A DNA stretch of 64,000 bases from the NCBI GenBank assembly GCA_005406025.1, contig BGZK01001322.1:1-64000 (forward strand), written 5' to 3'. The first letter of the stretch is position 1, and the number at the start of each line of letters is the position of its first letter. This document shows positions 35,840-45,912 of this stretch, piece by piece. Source of the DNA: Eumeta japonica (lineage: Eukaryota; Arthropoda; Insecta; Lepidoptera; Psychidae). A model generated the notes under the pieces. It searched no databases. It had not been told where the DNA came from and saw only the letters and a program-made list of their open reading frames with translations. The position numbers and the translations under genes were made by a program.

Positions 35840-36310
35840 TCGATAAGAGTTGCCAAAGCGTTCGATGAAATTTTTCTACCAAACCATTTATTTGCGGATG
35901 AAACGCAGTATCGAATCGCGATATTGCCCCAAGTGCTTCGTTCGGGTCTCTCGCAATTCTCGAGTGAAGACAGTCCCTCGTTTGGATATTATTTCCTATA
36001 AGGAACTAAAGTTACGAAATATTTCATTTACTGAAAAAATCGATATGGCTTCAGGTACGACCCGTGAAATGGCTTTTGTGATAACATATTTCGAGACGTA
36101 TTGTTATGTACCTTACATGGACCTTCTAATGGGCTTTACTACATCAATGAAAGGCCTTGTACTAAAATTGATTGCAATGTAACCTAATTGCTCACTTTCT
36201 TTCTTTCTAAACATGCACGATATGATCCGACATATTTTTCTACCTCTTTCTCGGCATTCTTCACGAAACATCTTTTTCTTAACTTTCCTAACGTCTTGGT
36301 TAAGCAAAAA
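35840..36310 (-). pseudogene. Integrase relic of gypsy copy A
   Basis: The minus strand gives RPFIDVVKPIRRSM, a scrambled core, a frame-shifted RGTVFTREF-like piece, and AFHPQINGLVEKFHRTLWQL near 35920-35850. These match the integrase core of Ty3/gypsy elements (the 'D.VGPL', 'S D.GT.F', and 'YHPQ.NGQVER.NRTL' blocks). The Glu of the DDE triad corresponds to the GLVEKFHRTL segment. Several frame changes are needed to connect the blocks, so no active integrase is made. Confidence 0.7.
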
Positions 36311-36628
36311 TTCTCCCCTTTAGAGTTTTCATTTTATACACAGTTTCATTATAGTTTCATTTCATACAATAAACTCGATATTTATCTCCATTCTTACCTA
36401 ATACTTCTACAATAAATCTACAAAATTCATCGTCTCTCTGGTTTTCAATTGAAGTCTCTGCTACACCGCTATACTGCTAATTATATCTCCTCCTCTACCG
36501 ATTTTACTTTATTACTTTACTTAGGAGGATGTTTCCAACACGTCCCGATTTTTGACCGATCTTAATATCATACTCCTGTACACAAACCATCCATGTAGCT
36601 AACCTACCGTTAACATCTATATTCTCCT

Positions 36629-36914
36629 TTAACAACATAACGCCTTATGGTCTACTACCACTTCAATTGTCATTCCCTCAAGTATTTTATTACCCATACA
36701 ACTCACTAGTTTCACTAATTTTATTACCGCGTTTGACTTCTTTCTGGAGGGCTTAACTCTTTCTTTGCTAACTTCATACCCCAGAACAATCACAGATTTA
36801 TAACCAAAGGAACACTTAGAGGGTTTAACCATAAATTTCACTTCTTTTAACCTATTTAGTACACCTACATTGCAGAATTCTTCATAGGTTTCCACATTTA
36901 ATAACATCTACATA
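36629..36914 (-). pseudogene. Reverse transcriptase thumb and RNase H start, gypsy copy A
   Basis: The catalytic box is read as YVDV (36903-36914), where active elements have YVDD or YIDD, so the second Asp is gone. Next come ETYEEFCN, VLNRLKEVKFMVKPSKCSFG, VIVLGYEVSKERVKPS and KSNAVIKL, the classic 'H...V...L....L.L...KC.F....V.YLGH.VS..G..P...K..AI' tract. The end reads TIEVVVDHKALC, the RNase H region. An upstream RT block resembling 'WRFH..LK.L' is near 37150. A frame break separates the box from the tail. Confidence 0.85.
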
Positions 36915-36957
36915 CAATATGGTATTTCTATATTTAATCGCAGCTAAATATAGATTT

Positions 36958-37011
36958 ATATTTGCACTCTACCATACCAGATATAGATCTGGTATGGTAG
37001 AATGCAAATAT
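36958..37011. repeat. Fold-back inside gypsy copy A reverse transcriptase
   Basis: Arms 36958-36982 and 36987-37011 (25 bases, one mismatch) around the loop ATAG, with core CTACCATACCAGAT and its complement. Sequence read into the arms on the minus strand aligns with copy B (CTCTTCGGAATTATTTG region, about 59595), but copy B lacks the second arm. Confidence 0.9.
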
Positions 37012-37738
37012 TCGAATATTCCTGAAGAGATTACAAATGCGATCTTCGGACTATCTCTTTAGCTTCTTAAATACATTATTGAATCTTAAATTCTCGGTAT
37101 GGGAGGTAAATCTAAAATAATTTTCTTGGTAAAATTTTTAAAATTTCATGAAATCTCCATATGTCATTTCGATTTTTCACTAACAACCGGAGATACGCAA
37201 GTATTTTACAAATGCCTAATAAAGCCATTGTCAAGTATTTGCTGTACCTGTTTTTCCATAATTTTGCGTAGCCCCTAAACACTATCTATGGTGGTTTAAG
37301 GAGAGGTACGTCATCTTATCTTTTTATCTCTACCTCAAAACCTGCATATTTTCCTAATTGCGAATTCTCAAACCCCAAACTATCAAAATATTCCGCCATA
37401 ACCCCTTGTAGTTTCTCCGGCTGATTCATGGAATTTTTTTTATTTACATTCTTATCTGCAAATCCAAAACCTTCCACTACTTTTCTGGTACAGAAAATAG
37501 AACTACATTGCATACCGACAGGTATTTCCATTTTGATCGATCCATTTTACAAAATATATCATCACGGCTGAAGCTAACTTTTGCTACGTGCGCGCCAACA
37601 TGTTAGACACAAACAGTACACATAATCCTTTCTTGCTAAAAGTAAGTTTATTCTTATCATAATCTAATTTTACTGCATTTCGCTACATAAAATCTGACCC
37701 TAAAATTAAATTTAATGCATTTACAACTTAAAAAGTGT

Positions 37739-37776
37739 ATTTAAACTTCGAGTTTAATGAAACTCGAAGTTTAAAT
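37739..37776. repeat. Fold-back inside gypsy copy A protease region, first of a pair
   Basis: Perfect 17-bp arms ATTTAAACTTCGAGTTT (37739-37755) and complement (37760-37776), loop AATG. Confidence 0.95.
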
Positions 37777-37788
37777 TTTAAAAAAGAG

Positions 37789-37840
37789 TTTGAGTCAATA
37801 GAGTTCTTTGTAAATGTACAAAGAACTCTATTGACTCAAA
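37789..37840. repeat. Fold-back inside gypsy copy A protease region, second of a pair
   Basis: Perfect 24-bp arms (37789-37812 and 37817-37840; core GAGTCAATAGAGTTCTTTG) around the loop AATG, the same loop as the neighbour 13 bases away. Confidence 0.95.
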
Positions 37841-38009
37841 TCCGATAAGTTTCTAAATTGATCCATTTACCCCTTTTAGCACAACACGGAAGTTTGAAAG
37901 TTCATAGATATTATTTTTGTCTATAATTTTCACTTTGATGCAGCTTACATCAGCTTCGGAATCTAATATAGCGAGCACATTACCTTCCTTCAGCGTAACC
38001 TTTACGTAC

Positions 38010-38750
38010 CGGTTCGATTAGCGGGTGGGCTCATCGGACAGCGGCTTCTTGCCTCGAAGTTGGTTTACTGTCGCTGTCCTCTCGCATTTCGCTAATGACT
38101 CGTCGAAGGACGCGCTACGTCCTCCCGGTCTTGCCTGCGCCAGTCTTGCTTTGCCGGTGCCGCTTCCGTTGCCCCTCATCGCGGTCGCGAAGCCAGTAGG
38201 GTTTAGCTACTGCCACAGCCGGCTGCACGGCCACACGTTGATCGTATCGTTTCTCGTTGGGCGTTCTTTGGGAGCTTCCTTGCTTCCCCACTCTATCGGT
38301 AACTCATAGTTATCCACCTGATTTCCTGCTTAGATTTGCTTATAAATTGATGTTTGCTGATTCCAAATTCGCGAGTGAATTATAAGCTTGCGCTGCAAAT
38401 GGAGTATTGACATTTGCCTTTAATCCACGCAGAAACATCATAATAATCATGTTTTCTTCCGCAAATTTTCGCTTTTGCAGCTAGGCAATTTGAATTTATA
38501 AAAATATTCCGATAGGTTCGCCTCTTTTTGTCCGCTGTTGTAAAACAGCTGTGCATAATTTATTTCGCACTTAAACTCTTCTCTGAACTCATTTATAATT
38601 TCTTCATACAACGCTGTCAGTAGTTTTTAAGAAAAATTTGGCTAGGTCCGCCGCAGACAGCCTTAAGCCCGCTTTTTTCTGTCGCTCGCTTCAATGTCTC
38701 CTAAAATTCCTCAAAATTTCCGTGAGGGTGTCTTGAAAAACAACTGCCAT
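38010..38750 (-). pseudogene. Gag relic, gypsy copy A
   Basis: Matching the gag of copy B block by block: KKSGLKAV (about 38680), a frame-shifted FKCEI-like segment (about 38580), FAEENMIIMMFLRGLKANV and FAAQAYNSLANLESANI (about 38465-38340). A Gly/Ala/Arg-rich stretch ends GKKPLSDEPTR at about 38020, just ahead of protease (DPLSDEPTS in copy B). Gag packages the element's RNA. Stops and frameshifts are present. The plus-strand frame 38025-38309 is the shadow of this region. Confidence 0.75.
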
Positions 38751-38759
38751 TTTTATATA

Positions 38760-41279
38760 ATTTTATTTTTTCCTTTCTTCTGCTATCTTGGTAGCACGTT
38801 TAGTGCGGACGTATCCGCCAGTATAAACGATGGCAGAAGTCTTTTCGGTACTTGAAATATTTAATTAAACAGCGATAGCAGCACAAACTATTTATCCCTT
38901 TCCCCTCAGATATATGCAGCGATGGTGTATAACTTCAATAAGACAATAATTACATCAAATTCCTTTGGTTTCCATTACTTTCAAGGTCTATGTCATACCG
39001 TAGCTACCCCTCAACTTCAAATATTTCAGGTAATGACATCCACTCCGTATTAGCCCTCTCTGGTATAGCGGTGAGCTATCTGATAAACGCGATTCACTTC
39101 AATCGGAGCGAAATCGATCAGCTGTCAAAACACTACAAGATTATGCGTTCACTTCTGATCGAGTGAACAACCACCCGCGAACAGATTGATAGAGATACAG
39201 CGTGATTGTTGAAATTCGCGCAATGAGACGAAATCGAGTTGAAAACAGGCGCGGTAAGGTGTTCAGCGTTGAATCAAAATCGGGAATTTGTTAATGGGCT
39301 TATTAACTTGTCGGCTGATCGTTAGTTGTTCGCGATTCACGGCAACTATATAAGGATAGAGAGCTACAATAGCTATGAGACTGTCGTATTGATTTATTAC
39401 GCAAAATACGACACAACAGCACGATGTCGCCGTAGTGTTGCCGAAATTTATACAGCTGGTAGGACGTGTACACAGCACAGCAAAAAGGTTTTTAGAATTC
39501 ATCTGAAACTTCTATGATGATTCCTCACTTATTTTTTTTTTTCAATTTCGTAATATATGGTATTACGTGTTTTTCTATAACTGAAATGCAAGGGAGGTAA
39601 TGTCGAAGTAACGAAAAAACGTTTTTCACCGCCTACAATATTAAAGTTTATTTTAATTTGGTATTTAATTCTTGAAGAAAATTAAATTGAATCAATATTA
39701 ATCAAATTTATTGTTTGCTTAAGAAAGGAAAAGCTGTTACATAAACAATCGTCCCTTATTATTACAAAGTTTAATTTCTAGGCGAAGAAAAGTTTCTGTA
39801 AGATCCAAGTCATAATGAGAAATTGGAGGTACTTATACCTGATTATAGAGTATAGAGTATCAAACAATTTTTAACGCAGAAATAAGCTCTCTCTCTCTCT
39901 TCTTGAACACAGCTTATATATTGGTTTGAGTCGGAGGTATCGTACACACATACTTTATTAAAAATACTGAAAACTGTCCAAGATCGGAACAAATATAAAA
40001 ATAAGAATAAAAAGTGGAAATTTAAAAGAATCCGACAGCAAAAGGCAAGTGAAGTGAAGGGTATCCGAAGGTTCTTCTCTCGTGGCAGAGGGTATAAGTA
40101 ATTCGGCGATTGGCGCATCTAGGGGAAGCGTAGAAGAATTCAAGATGGTTGTCCTAGTATTTCACCCTACTATGAATAACACAGGTATACGACAATAAAG
40201 TCTTTTGTTTAATAATATATTATTCTAAATTCGGTGATACAATGTAATAAACATTTAAATAAAAAAAACATTTGGAAATTTATCAATAAACAAATGTAAA
40301 GCATCATATATAATTTTTACCTCATCGCTGTTGTTGATATCCGGAGACTATGAAATAATGTAGAATTTGTAGTATTTTTTTTATTGATTGATTCGGTGTT
40401 GATATAATTGTGTATAATCCATTAATCTTTTCATGCAAGCTCGTCGGTTGAGAGTGCTCAAAATGACCAGTATGAGCCAGGTATTGTCTGAACACACAAT
40501 TTTAGGGTTTTTGTCGAGGCAAAGACTCATTCGAAATCTATAGTCAGTGCAACCCTATGCAAATCTCATATTATTATTATTACCTGTATAATGTGACTAT
40601 ATAGCATAGTATACCTAAATTTTTTGTCATCTAAGAATCCGATATTGCTGCATATCATTAGTTCACTTTATTTGATGTCATTTTATTAAATTTAATATAA
40701 ATTTGCAATTTCACTAAATTCAGAAATACATATTAATGTTATTTAAAAAAAAAAATACCTCATGTGTACTATCTACAACGTAAACTTCATCAATAACACG
40801 GAGCCTAGTAATTACGACCTTTACTTCTTTTAAAGATAAAATAAAAATTATTTGTTATACTCACATTTGAATGTTCTGTTTCTACAAATGTTTTATTTAT
40901 ATTGAACCAATTTCAAAGATTCTCCTATAAGACCTAATGTTACAAAATAATGGTTTTACAAATAGTATTTCTCGTTCTTACAAAATTGTAATGTAATAGA
41001 AGAAAAGCGAGCTCATCTTCTTATTCACCACGTAATTTTATACCAAATTAGTAAAGAGCCATTAAAACACTTCAAGTTCCAGATTGTTTTATTAATGCTT
41101 AATTATTGCGTTGTACGGTTCAATTTCCGTTGACGGAATACAAATAACAATTGGAAGAAAAGTCTAGGGATTATTTAAAATACACATTTTGTGCAATCGC
41201 ACACAGACAAACGATTGTTGTTAAACAGTGTTGAACATAAAGGCGAGGAGGGACTAAACAGTGAGTAAAACATGGAGAA
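38760..41279. other. Non-coding stretch beside gypsy copy A
   Basis: No gene recognised. 39060-39500 is GC-richer and contains a TATA-like TATATAAGGATAG near 39348; it could be the 5' LTR or leader of copy A, but a matching partner on the other side was not found. The frames at 39263-39502, 39326-39517 and 39843-40118 have no recognised motifs. Confidence 0.45.
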
Positions 41280-41645
41280 ATGTTATGACTTCGTCTCGCG
41301 CCGTTCGCTACGCCAGAGTGTGGACCGTCGTTCGCGACTGCCTCTACCACTAGACGCCCTTAGAGTCGAGCGCCACTCTGCTTAAGCGGGGCCCTCATAT
41401 ATGGACTTGTTACCGGAACTTGAGGAGTTTGTCGTCCGGTTACAAGCCAAAGGTGGAGTGGCACGTGTTCTTGCATACTATACTTGTATAGGCATCACGG
41501 CGATTCTTAATTGCGTGAACGAGCTTTTCTTCTGAGTGAACTATCGCCGTCTGACAGTGGTAGAAGACGAAAGCGTACCCCATAGACTTGACACAATCGA
41601 CTACAGAGACACCACGGTTTCCAAGTGCCCGGATATCCACGAAGG
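41280..41645. other. GC-rich block with an unassigned frame
   Basis: About 360 bases that are clearly GC-richer than both flanks. The minus-strand frame 41640-41440 gives a 66-residue product including GVSVVDCVKSMGYAFVFYHC and KLVHAIKNRRDAYTS. It loosely recalls an RNA-recognition fold but lacks the RNP motifs, so I do not assign it. It could be an exon, a transposon scrap or a conserved non-coding block. Confidence 0.3.
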
Positions 41646-43249
41646 ATTTTCATTATTTAAATAAAAAAAGGTATAGTAAGAAGGGAAAATATCCGAGAAT
41701 TGGCTTTATTTTACGCTGGAACCATTAATTCTGATTGAATACAAATTCGCGCGTAAAATGTGAAATACCTGGAAAAAACTGCTTCCTTATTCGCCGACGT
41801 GTGAAGTTTATGATTTTGTGATGTAGCGGGGAGGCCCGTGCCTCGGCGCGATCGGTCGTTAGAGTTGTCACTGACACGGTGTAGAGGATGAGTACGTTTG
41901 AAATAGCAAAGTTTAACAAATTACGCTTTTTCAAAGTACTAATTTTCAAATAAATTAGAATTATGTTATTTGAAAAAGGGTACTTTGTGATATAAAAGAT
42001 TAAATTATTAATTGTCATAGTGATTTTTTTATTGTATAAATCCAACCGCAACCGGTTTCTTTTTTTTATTTTCTTTTGAATATTCTCACTACACTTCATT
42101 CAAATATTGTACAAGTATCTTTGTGTTTTTAAGCATTACCATAAATGGTATTCTGAACTTTGCAGTTTTTTTAAATTAGACAAACAATTTTATTTTACGA
42201 AATCGTTTTAGTTTTATTTGTTCTTATTTATCTGAAAGTCATACAGGAAAGAGTGATTTAAGCTACTTATATGATTAGATCTAGAGGTAGTCTAAGAATA
42301 TATTTAAAAAAAAACTGTCTAAATGTTATAGTATATTCTCGATATATTTGCAAAAATGTAAAATACTCGTATATACCCAAATTTATAAATAAACACTTAA
42401 ACATTAAAATTTTCTCTAAAGTACGAAAATGCTCCATTATATACATAAAACAAAAACATGTGCTAACAATTTCCAGATTCGGACTGTTATAGAGTTAATC
42501 ATTCCTTTATGTACGGCTTTATACATTTTTAGGATTCCAAATAAACGTTAGAATGAAATGATAATGAGTTTAAAAATCATTAAAGCTCAAACCGTCAAAC
42601 AAGTTCGTTATTTAATTAATGAATAATTATCTGATGTTGATACTTGGGCATCGATGCAATAACTTTAAGCATGACATTAAAAACATGATCCCGATAGATG
42701 CTCATAGATCGATAGACGATGATAGATCTTCCTACTAGTTGTCCCCTTCCCTGTATTCCTTATTTGTAATAACAGTGGACAACGTACGAATATTTATTTT
42801 TCCATTTCTTTCTTACTTTTTATGATAGTTTATGTGCCTCAGTAAGCGATGCTAGTTCCGTGGACAAGAGTGTCGACTTTCAACGAATGACTAACGAGTT
42901 CGATTTTTACAACAGTTTAATTGACTTAATAAGTTTTAGATTAAGCGAAATTAAAACCGCTCGCTTAATTGTTCATTGAGAATCTTGAGTCAGTCCAAGA
43001 AGTCGTCCTTACTTTGTTGAGAACGTCGACACCTCTTAATATGGACTAAGCCCTCTAGTATTCATTTTGGGTTAATGAATCATTTTAATTGTTTTTATAA
43101 TTTAATTATGAATTGAATCACTTTAAATAATTACTTTAGCTTAATTCAAATAAAAAAGTGGTTTAAAGCTGACAACACAATTATTTGCATTCATATAAAT
43201 TTTATTGTTTAACGTCACTCAAATAATTAATTCCTTTATTGCAACTGAA
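41646..43249. other. AT-rich non-coding stretch
   Basis: No gene recognised. An imperfect inverted pair (41932-41953 against 41966-41987, 19 of 22 matching, 12-nt loop) resembles an older fold-back. The frames 41725-42099 (minus) and 42271-42492 (plus) are Lys/Ile/Asn-rich chance products. Confidence 0.5.
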
Positions 43250-43390
43250 GGGGTTTTCAAGAAAAGGACGTATTCTTTTCTGCAAGGCCAACAACGCACT
43301 AGTGATTCTATTAGGACGGGGGGGTGTTCATGAGCGACAGTGACCGTCACTTTCTGTGGCCCTTACGCTCATTTGCCTCTTGAGATTCCC
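43250..43390 (-). repeat. Lepidopteran-type dispersed repeat fragment
   Basis: On the minus strand it reads ACTAGTGCGTTGTTGGCCTT, then AGAAAAGAATACGTCC and TTTTCTTGAAAACC. This is a clear variant of 'AGTGCGTTGCCGGCCTTGTA', 'AGAAAGAATACGCTCTTTTC', 'TTGAAGG', which I recall as a frequent lepidopteran repeat. Upstream on that strand is the GC-rich GAGCGTAAGGGCCACAG part. Non-coding. Confidence 0.55.
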
Positions 43391-43666
43391 ATGAAAATAT
43401 TTTTTTTTAATATACACATTTTTTTCGATATACCTTTTATTTAATGTGCATTGGGAAAGTTTACAGAATCCCTTTTAACTTCTGTTTTTTTTTTTTTAAT
43501 CTTACAAACCAACTTTGTAAGTTTAGTCAATTACCGCAATTTCGATTTTCAATTACCTTTATGATTAAAATTAACGAAGAAAGGTTCGATTAAAATGCAC
43601 TTAATAAATAATAAATCCCTGATAAATCATTTTTAAACATTGTTACAATACACACCGATTCCAAAG

Positions 43667-43668
<2 letters not shown>

Positions 43669-43744
<76 letters not shown>
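43669..43744. repeat. (AT)38 microsatellite
   Basis: An uninterrupted run of 38 AT units. Such runs are highly length-variable and hard to assemble, so the true length may differ. Confidence 0.98.
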
Positions 43745-43746
<2 letters not shown>

Positions 43747-43794
43747 ACTCGGACTTAATTTGAAATACGTCAAAATAAGTACGTCACTATAATG

Positions 43795-43905
43795 CGGATG
43801 CGCCGGTCGGATGCAGACGAGTGCGAGCGCCGCCCCAGCCGTTATCTCTTATCGCAGTACGTCACGCCGCGGCCGGGCGCGCGCCGCGCCCACAATTTTT
43901 ATGCC
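43795..43905. promoter_or_regulatory. GC-rich island with paired GATA-type sites (candidate regulatory element)
   Basis: A sharply bounded GC-rich block (GATGCGCCGGTCGG, GAGCGCCGCCCCAGCC, GCCGCGGCCGGGCGCGCGCC) in AT-rich DNA. It contains GTTATCTCTTATCGCAG, two GATA-factor core sites (complement of GATA) seven bases apart. No reading frame. Regulatory function is inference. Confidence 0.3.
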
Positions 43906-45589
43906 TTACGATATTAATTCGGAGGAGTTAAAAATCGAAATGTCGGCGTGTAAAATACACGATGAGCCACCATAATGTTACATTTTACGAGAAAAGAAAA
44001 TTTTTTAACTTTTCGTTAAGAAAATTTCATATATTTTGAAAACTCGGAATGTGTAAGTTGTTGTTTCCGACGGGATTTCCAAAATTGAGTTTTCGTTTGA
44101 GTCTGACGTTGAGAGTGCATGCAACTATTTTGATAGTTTTAAAATGACGTCCATAATTTTATGTGTGCATGGAGCCTTGCATGTTTGCATGTGTGCGTGA
44201 GGACGTGTGTGTATGTTTGTATGAGTATTATAAAAAACCTGCACACATGTGTGTTATATGTAAGCCTTAAAATAAAGGAAATAGCATAGACGCCATCTTT
44301 AATAATACAAGAGTATTTTTTTATCAGCAACATGGGAATTGTAATAGTTACTTTTAATATTACAATTAAGCATCGACAGTTTTTGAAACATAAAAAAATT
44401 GAATTTTGATATTTATTACAAACTTATAATTTGCTTTCTGGGGAAAGACCCTAATGACGTTTATTGGTACCGACATGAATAATTTTCAAAACTTGTAAAC
44501 AAACTATCTTATATTAGCCGTTTCATCCACCCGTTACTCTGTGCATAAGTTATAATTGAGCTCGATTGTCTCTGACCCCGGCGCGCGCTCTATTTCGCCG
44601 CAGCCCCCGCGCTACTCCGACGCAGACCCCAAAGCCGATCATGAGCCTTCCTTGGGCGTCGCTGCTATTTTTCTGATTGTATACATTTTTTGTGTTTAAG
44701 AATCTTCTGTTTCTTATTTCAAGAGACAATCTACTTCTCTGCAAAGGACATCGCTAAGTTCCGACAACGGAGCAGTGCACATTTGGCATTTATAAAAATG
44801 TTCAGCTTGTTTAATATGTATAAAATGTAAAGGACACTTCTGTTTCAGCGCCAATGTTATATCGGACACAGATGAAATCTAGCTCTAAAATAGCTACAAT
44901 CATTAAATCAATGATTTTAGCGTTTTATATATTCTGTAAGATAAAAATGATAATGTCAGTTAAATGCAAAAGAGGAACAAATATCGTTTTTTTTCACTGT
45001 TCAAAAGTAATCATTATTTTTGTATTCTTTTTTTCATTGTTTTATTGCTATACATTTATTATTTTAATTATTCCCAATTGAATTTTTGAAATTCTGGTAG
45101 ATAAATATTAAATAAATGGAGACCAATTTGGTATGAAGCGAATCCGGGTATTGACAAAATGTATAGTTTCCGACTAAGAACTGTTGTATTATACTAAAAC
45201 AAAACAAGACTACATAATCTCACTTATAAAGCTAATAAAAGTTGCACCATTTCATTTCCTTGCAGTATCTTCACATATATTTTGTTTTATTTTTATCATT
45301 GTACCTAGAAGAACTTATTAATTTAAAATTCGAAATGGAACAGAATTGATAAAAAATTTTCTATGTAAATGATATCTGTAAATTAATGTAACTAGGTATA
45401 TAATATACATTCTCCTTGAATCAGACGGCGTTATTTTATTGCCCTCCAAAAATTAAACATATATTCCTACATAAATAAAATATATGAAATGATAAAATAT
45501 AAACATTTTCAGACATTTTTCGTCTAATTGAATCACACAGAAAATTTTAAATTTTTTTAATTTGCGTTTTGGAGGTACAAACGAGAATG

Positions 45590-45912
45590 CGTGTCACTGA
45601 AGACCATGGTCCTCATTGCCCATGGACACTCGCAACTTAAAAGAAGTCACCAGTGCGTTGCTAATCTCTTATATAGGATAGGATATCTGATAGAGGAAGG
45701 AGTTGGGTGATCGAGGGAAAGTATGGTGATGAAAGGGGAAAGACGGTGACGGGCGGGCGTAGGGATATAAATGGTGGAAGCAACCACTGGAACTCTCACT
45801 CACTGGACGCATATCGTCCAGCGAAAACAGCGAAAACTGTTACTCAATATCTGTATTCTGTGAGAGTCTGGCATTTTTGCGCTGCAGCCAAGTTGACCAC
45901 AGGATGGCTGAA
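45590..45912 (+). repeat. Lepidopteran-type dispersed repeat, copy 2
   Basis: Partner of 20440-20712. It begins GTGTCACTGAAGACCATGG, TTGCCCATGGACACTCGC and AGTCACCAGTGCGTTGC, phrases I recall from lepidopteran repeats. It continues GGATATCTGATAG, CACTGGAAC, TGTATTCTGTGAGAGTCTG and CTGCAGCCAAGTTGACCACA. The 103-codon frame at 45707-46018 lies within it and is not a gene. Confidence 0.65.

Larger units (their letters stand above)
37690..38010 (-). pseudogene. Aspartic protease relic, gypsy copy A
   Basis: The minus strand reads VKVTLKEGNVLAILDSEADV then SCIKVKIIDKNN and FRVVLKGVNGSI. This is the retropepsin start 'V.LNEG...ALLDSGAD.NCI', with the catalytic-loop Gly replaced by Glu (DSEAD, 37949-37966). 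Copy B has NSGAD and copy C has DFGV at the same place. Further on, two fold-backs interrupt the frame before a segment resembling 'LNLILGSDF', the end of the fold. Confidence 0.8.
35830..38750 (-). mobile_element. Ty3/gypsy-type LTR retrotransposon, copy A (decayed)
   Basis: On the minus strand, in order: gag (about 38750-38010), aspartic protease (about 37990-37690), reverse transcriptase (about 37530-36700), RNase H start (about 36680-36630), integrase (about 36310-35840). This Gag-PR-RT-RH-IN order is that of Ty3/gypsy elements. The same family occurs at 57.6-61.8 kb (copy B) and 51.2-51.8 kb (copy C). Every domain carries stops or frameshifts. Three fold-back duplications (36958-37011, 37739-37776, 37789-37840) interrupt the protease and RT. 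No LTRs were identified. Confidence 0.85.
43391..45589. other. Non-coding stretch with microsatellite and GC island
   Basis: Apart from the AT microsatellite and GC island listed separately, nothing is recognised. A GC-richer patch at 44570-44665 carries a minus-strand frame (44550-44744) with no known motif. 44160-44245 is TG-rich low-complexity DNA. Confidence 0.5.

Noticed and set aside
38025..38309. 94-codon plus-strand frame
   Set aside because: Antisense of gypsy copy A gag. The corresponding antisense frame of copy B (58402-58587) starts with almost the same residues, which confirms a shadow.
41440..41640. RNA-recognition-motif protein fragment
   Set aside because: GYAFVFY recalls RNP1 but the required residues and RNP2 are missing; left unassigned.
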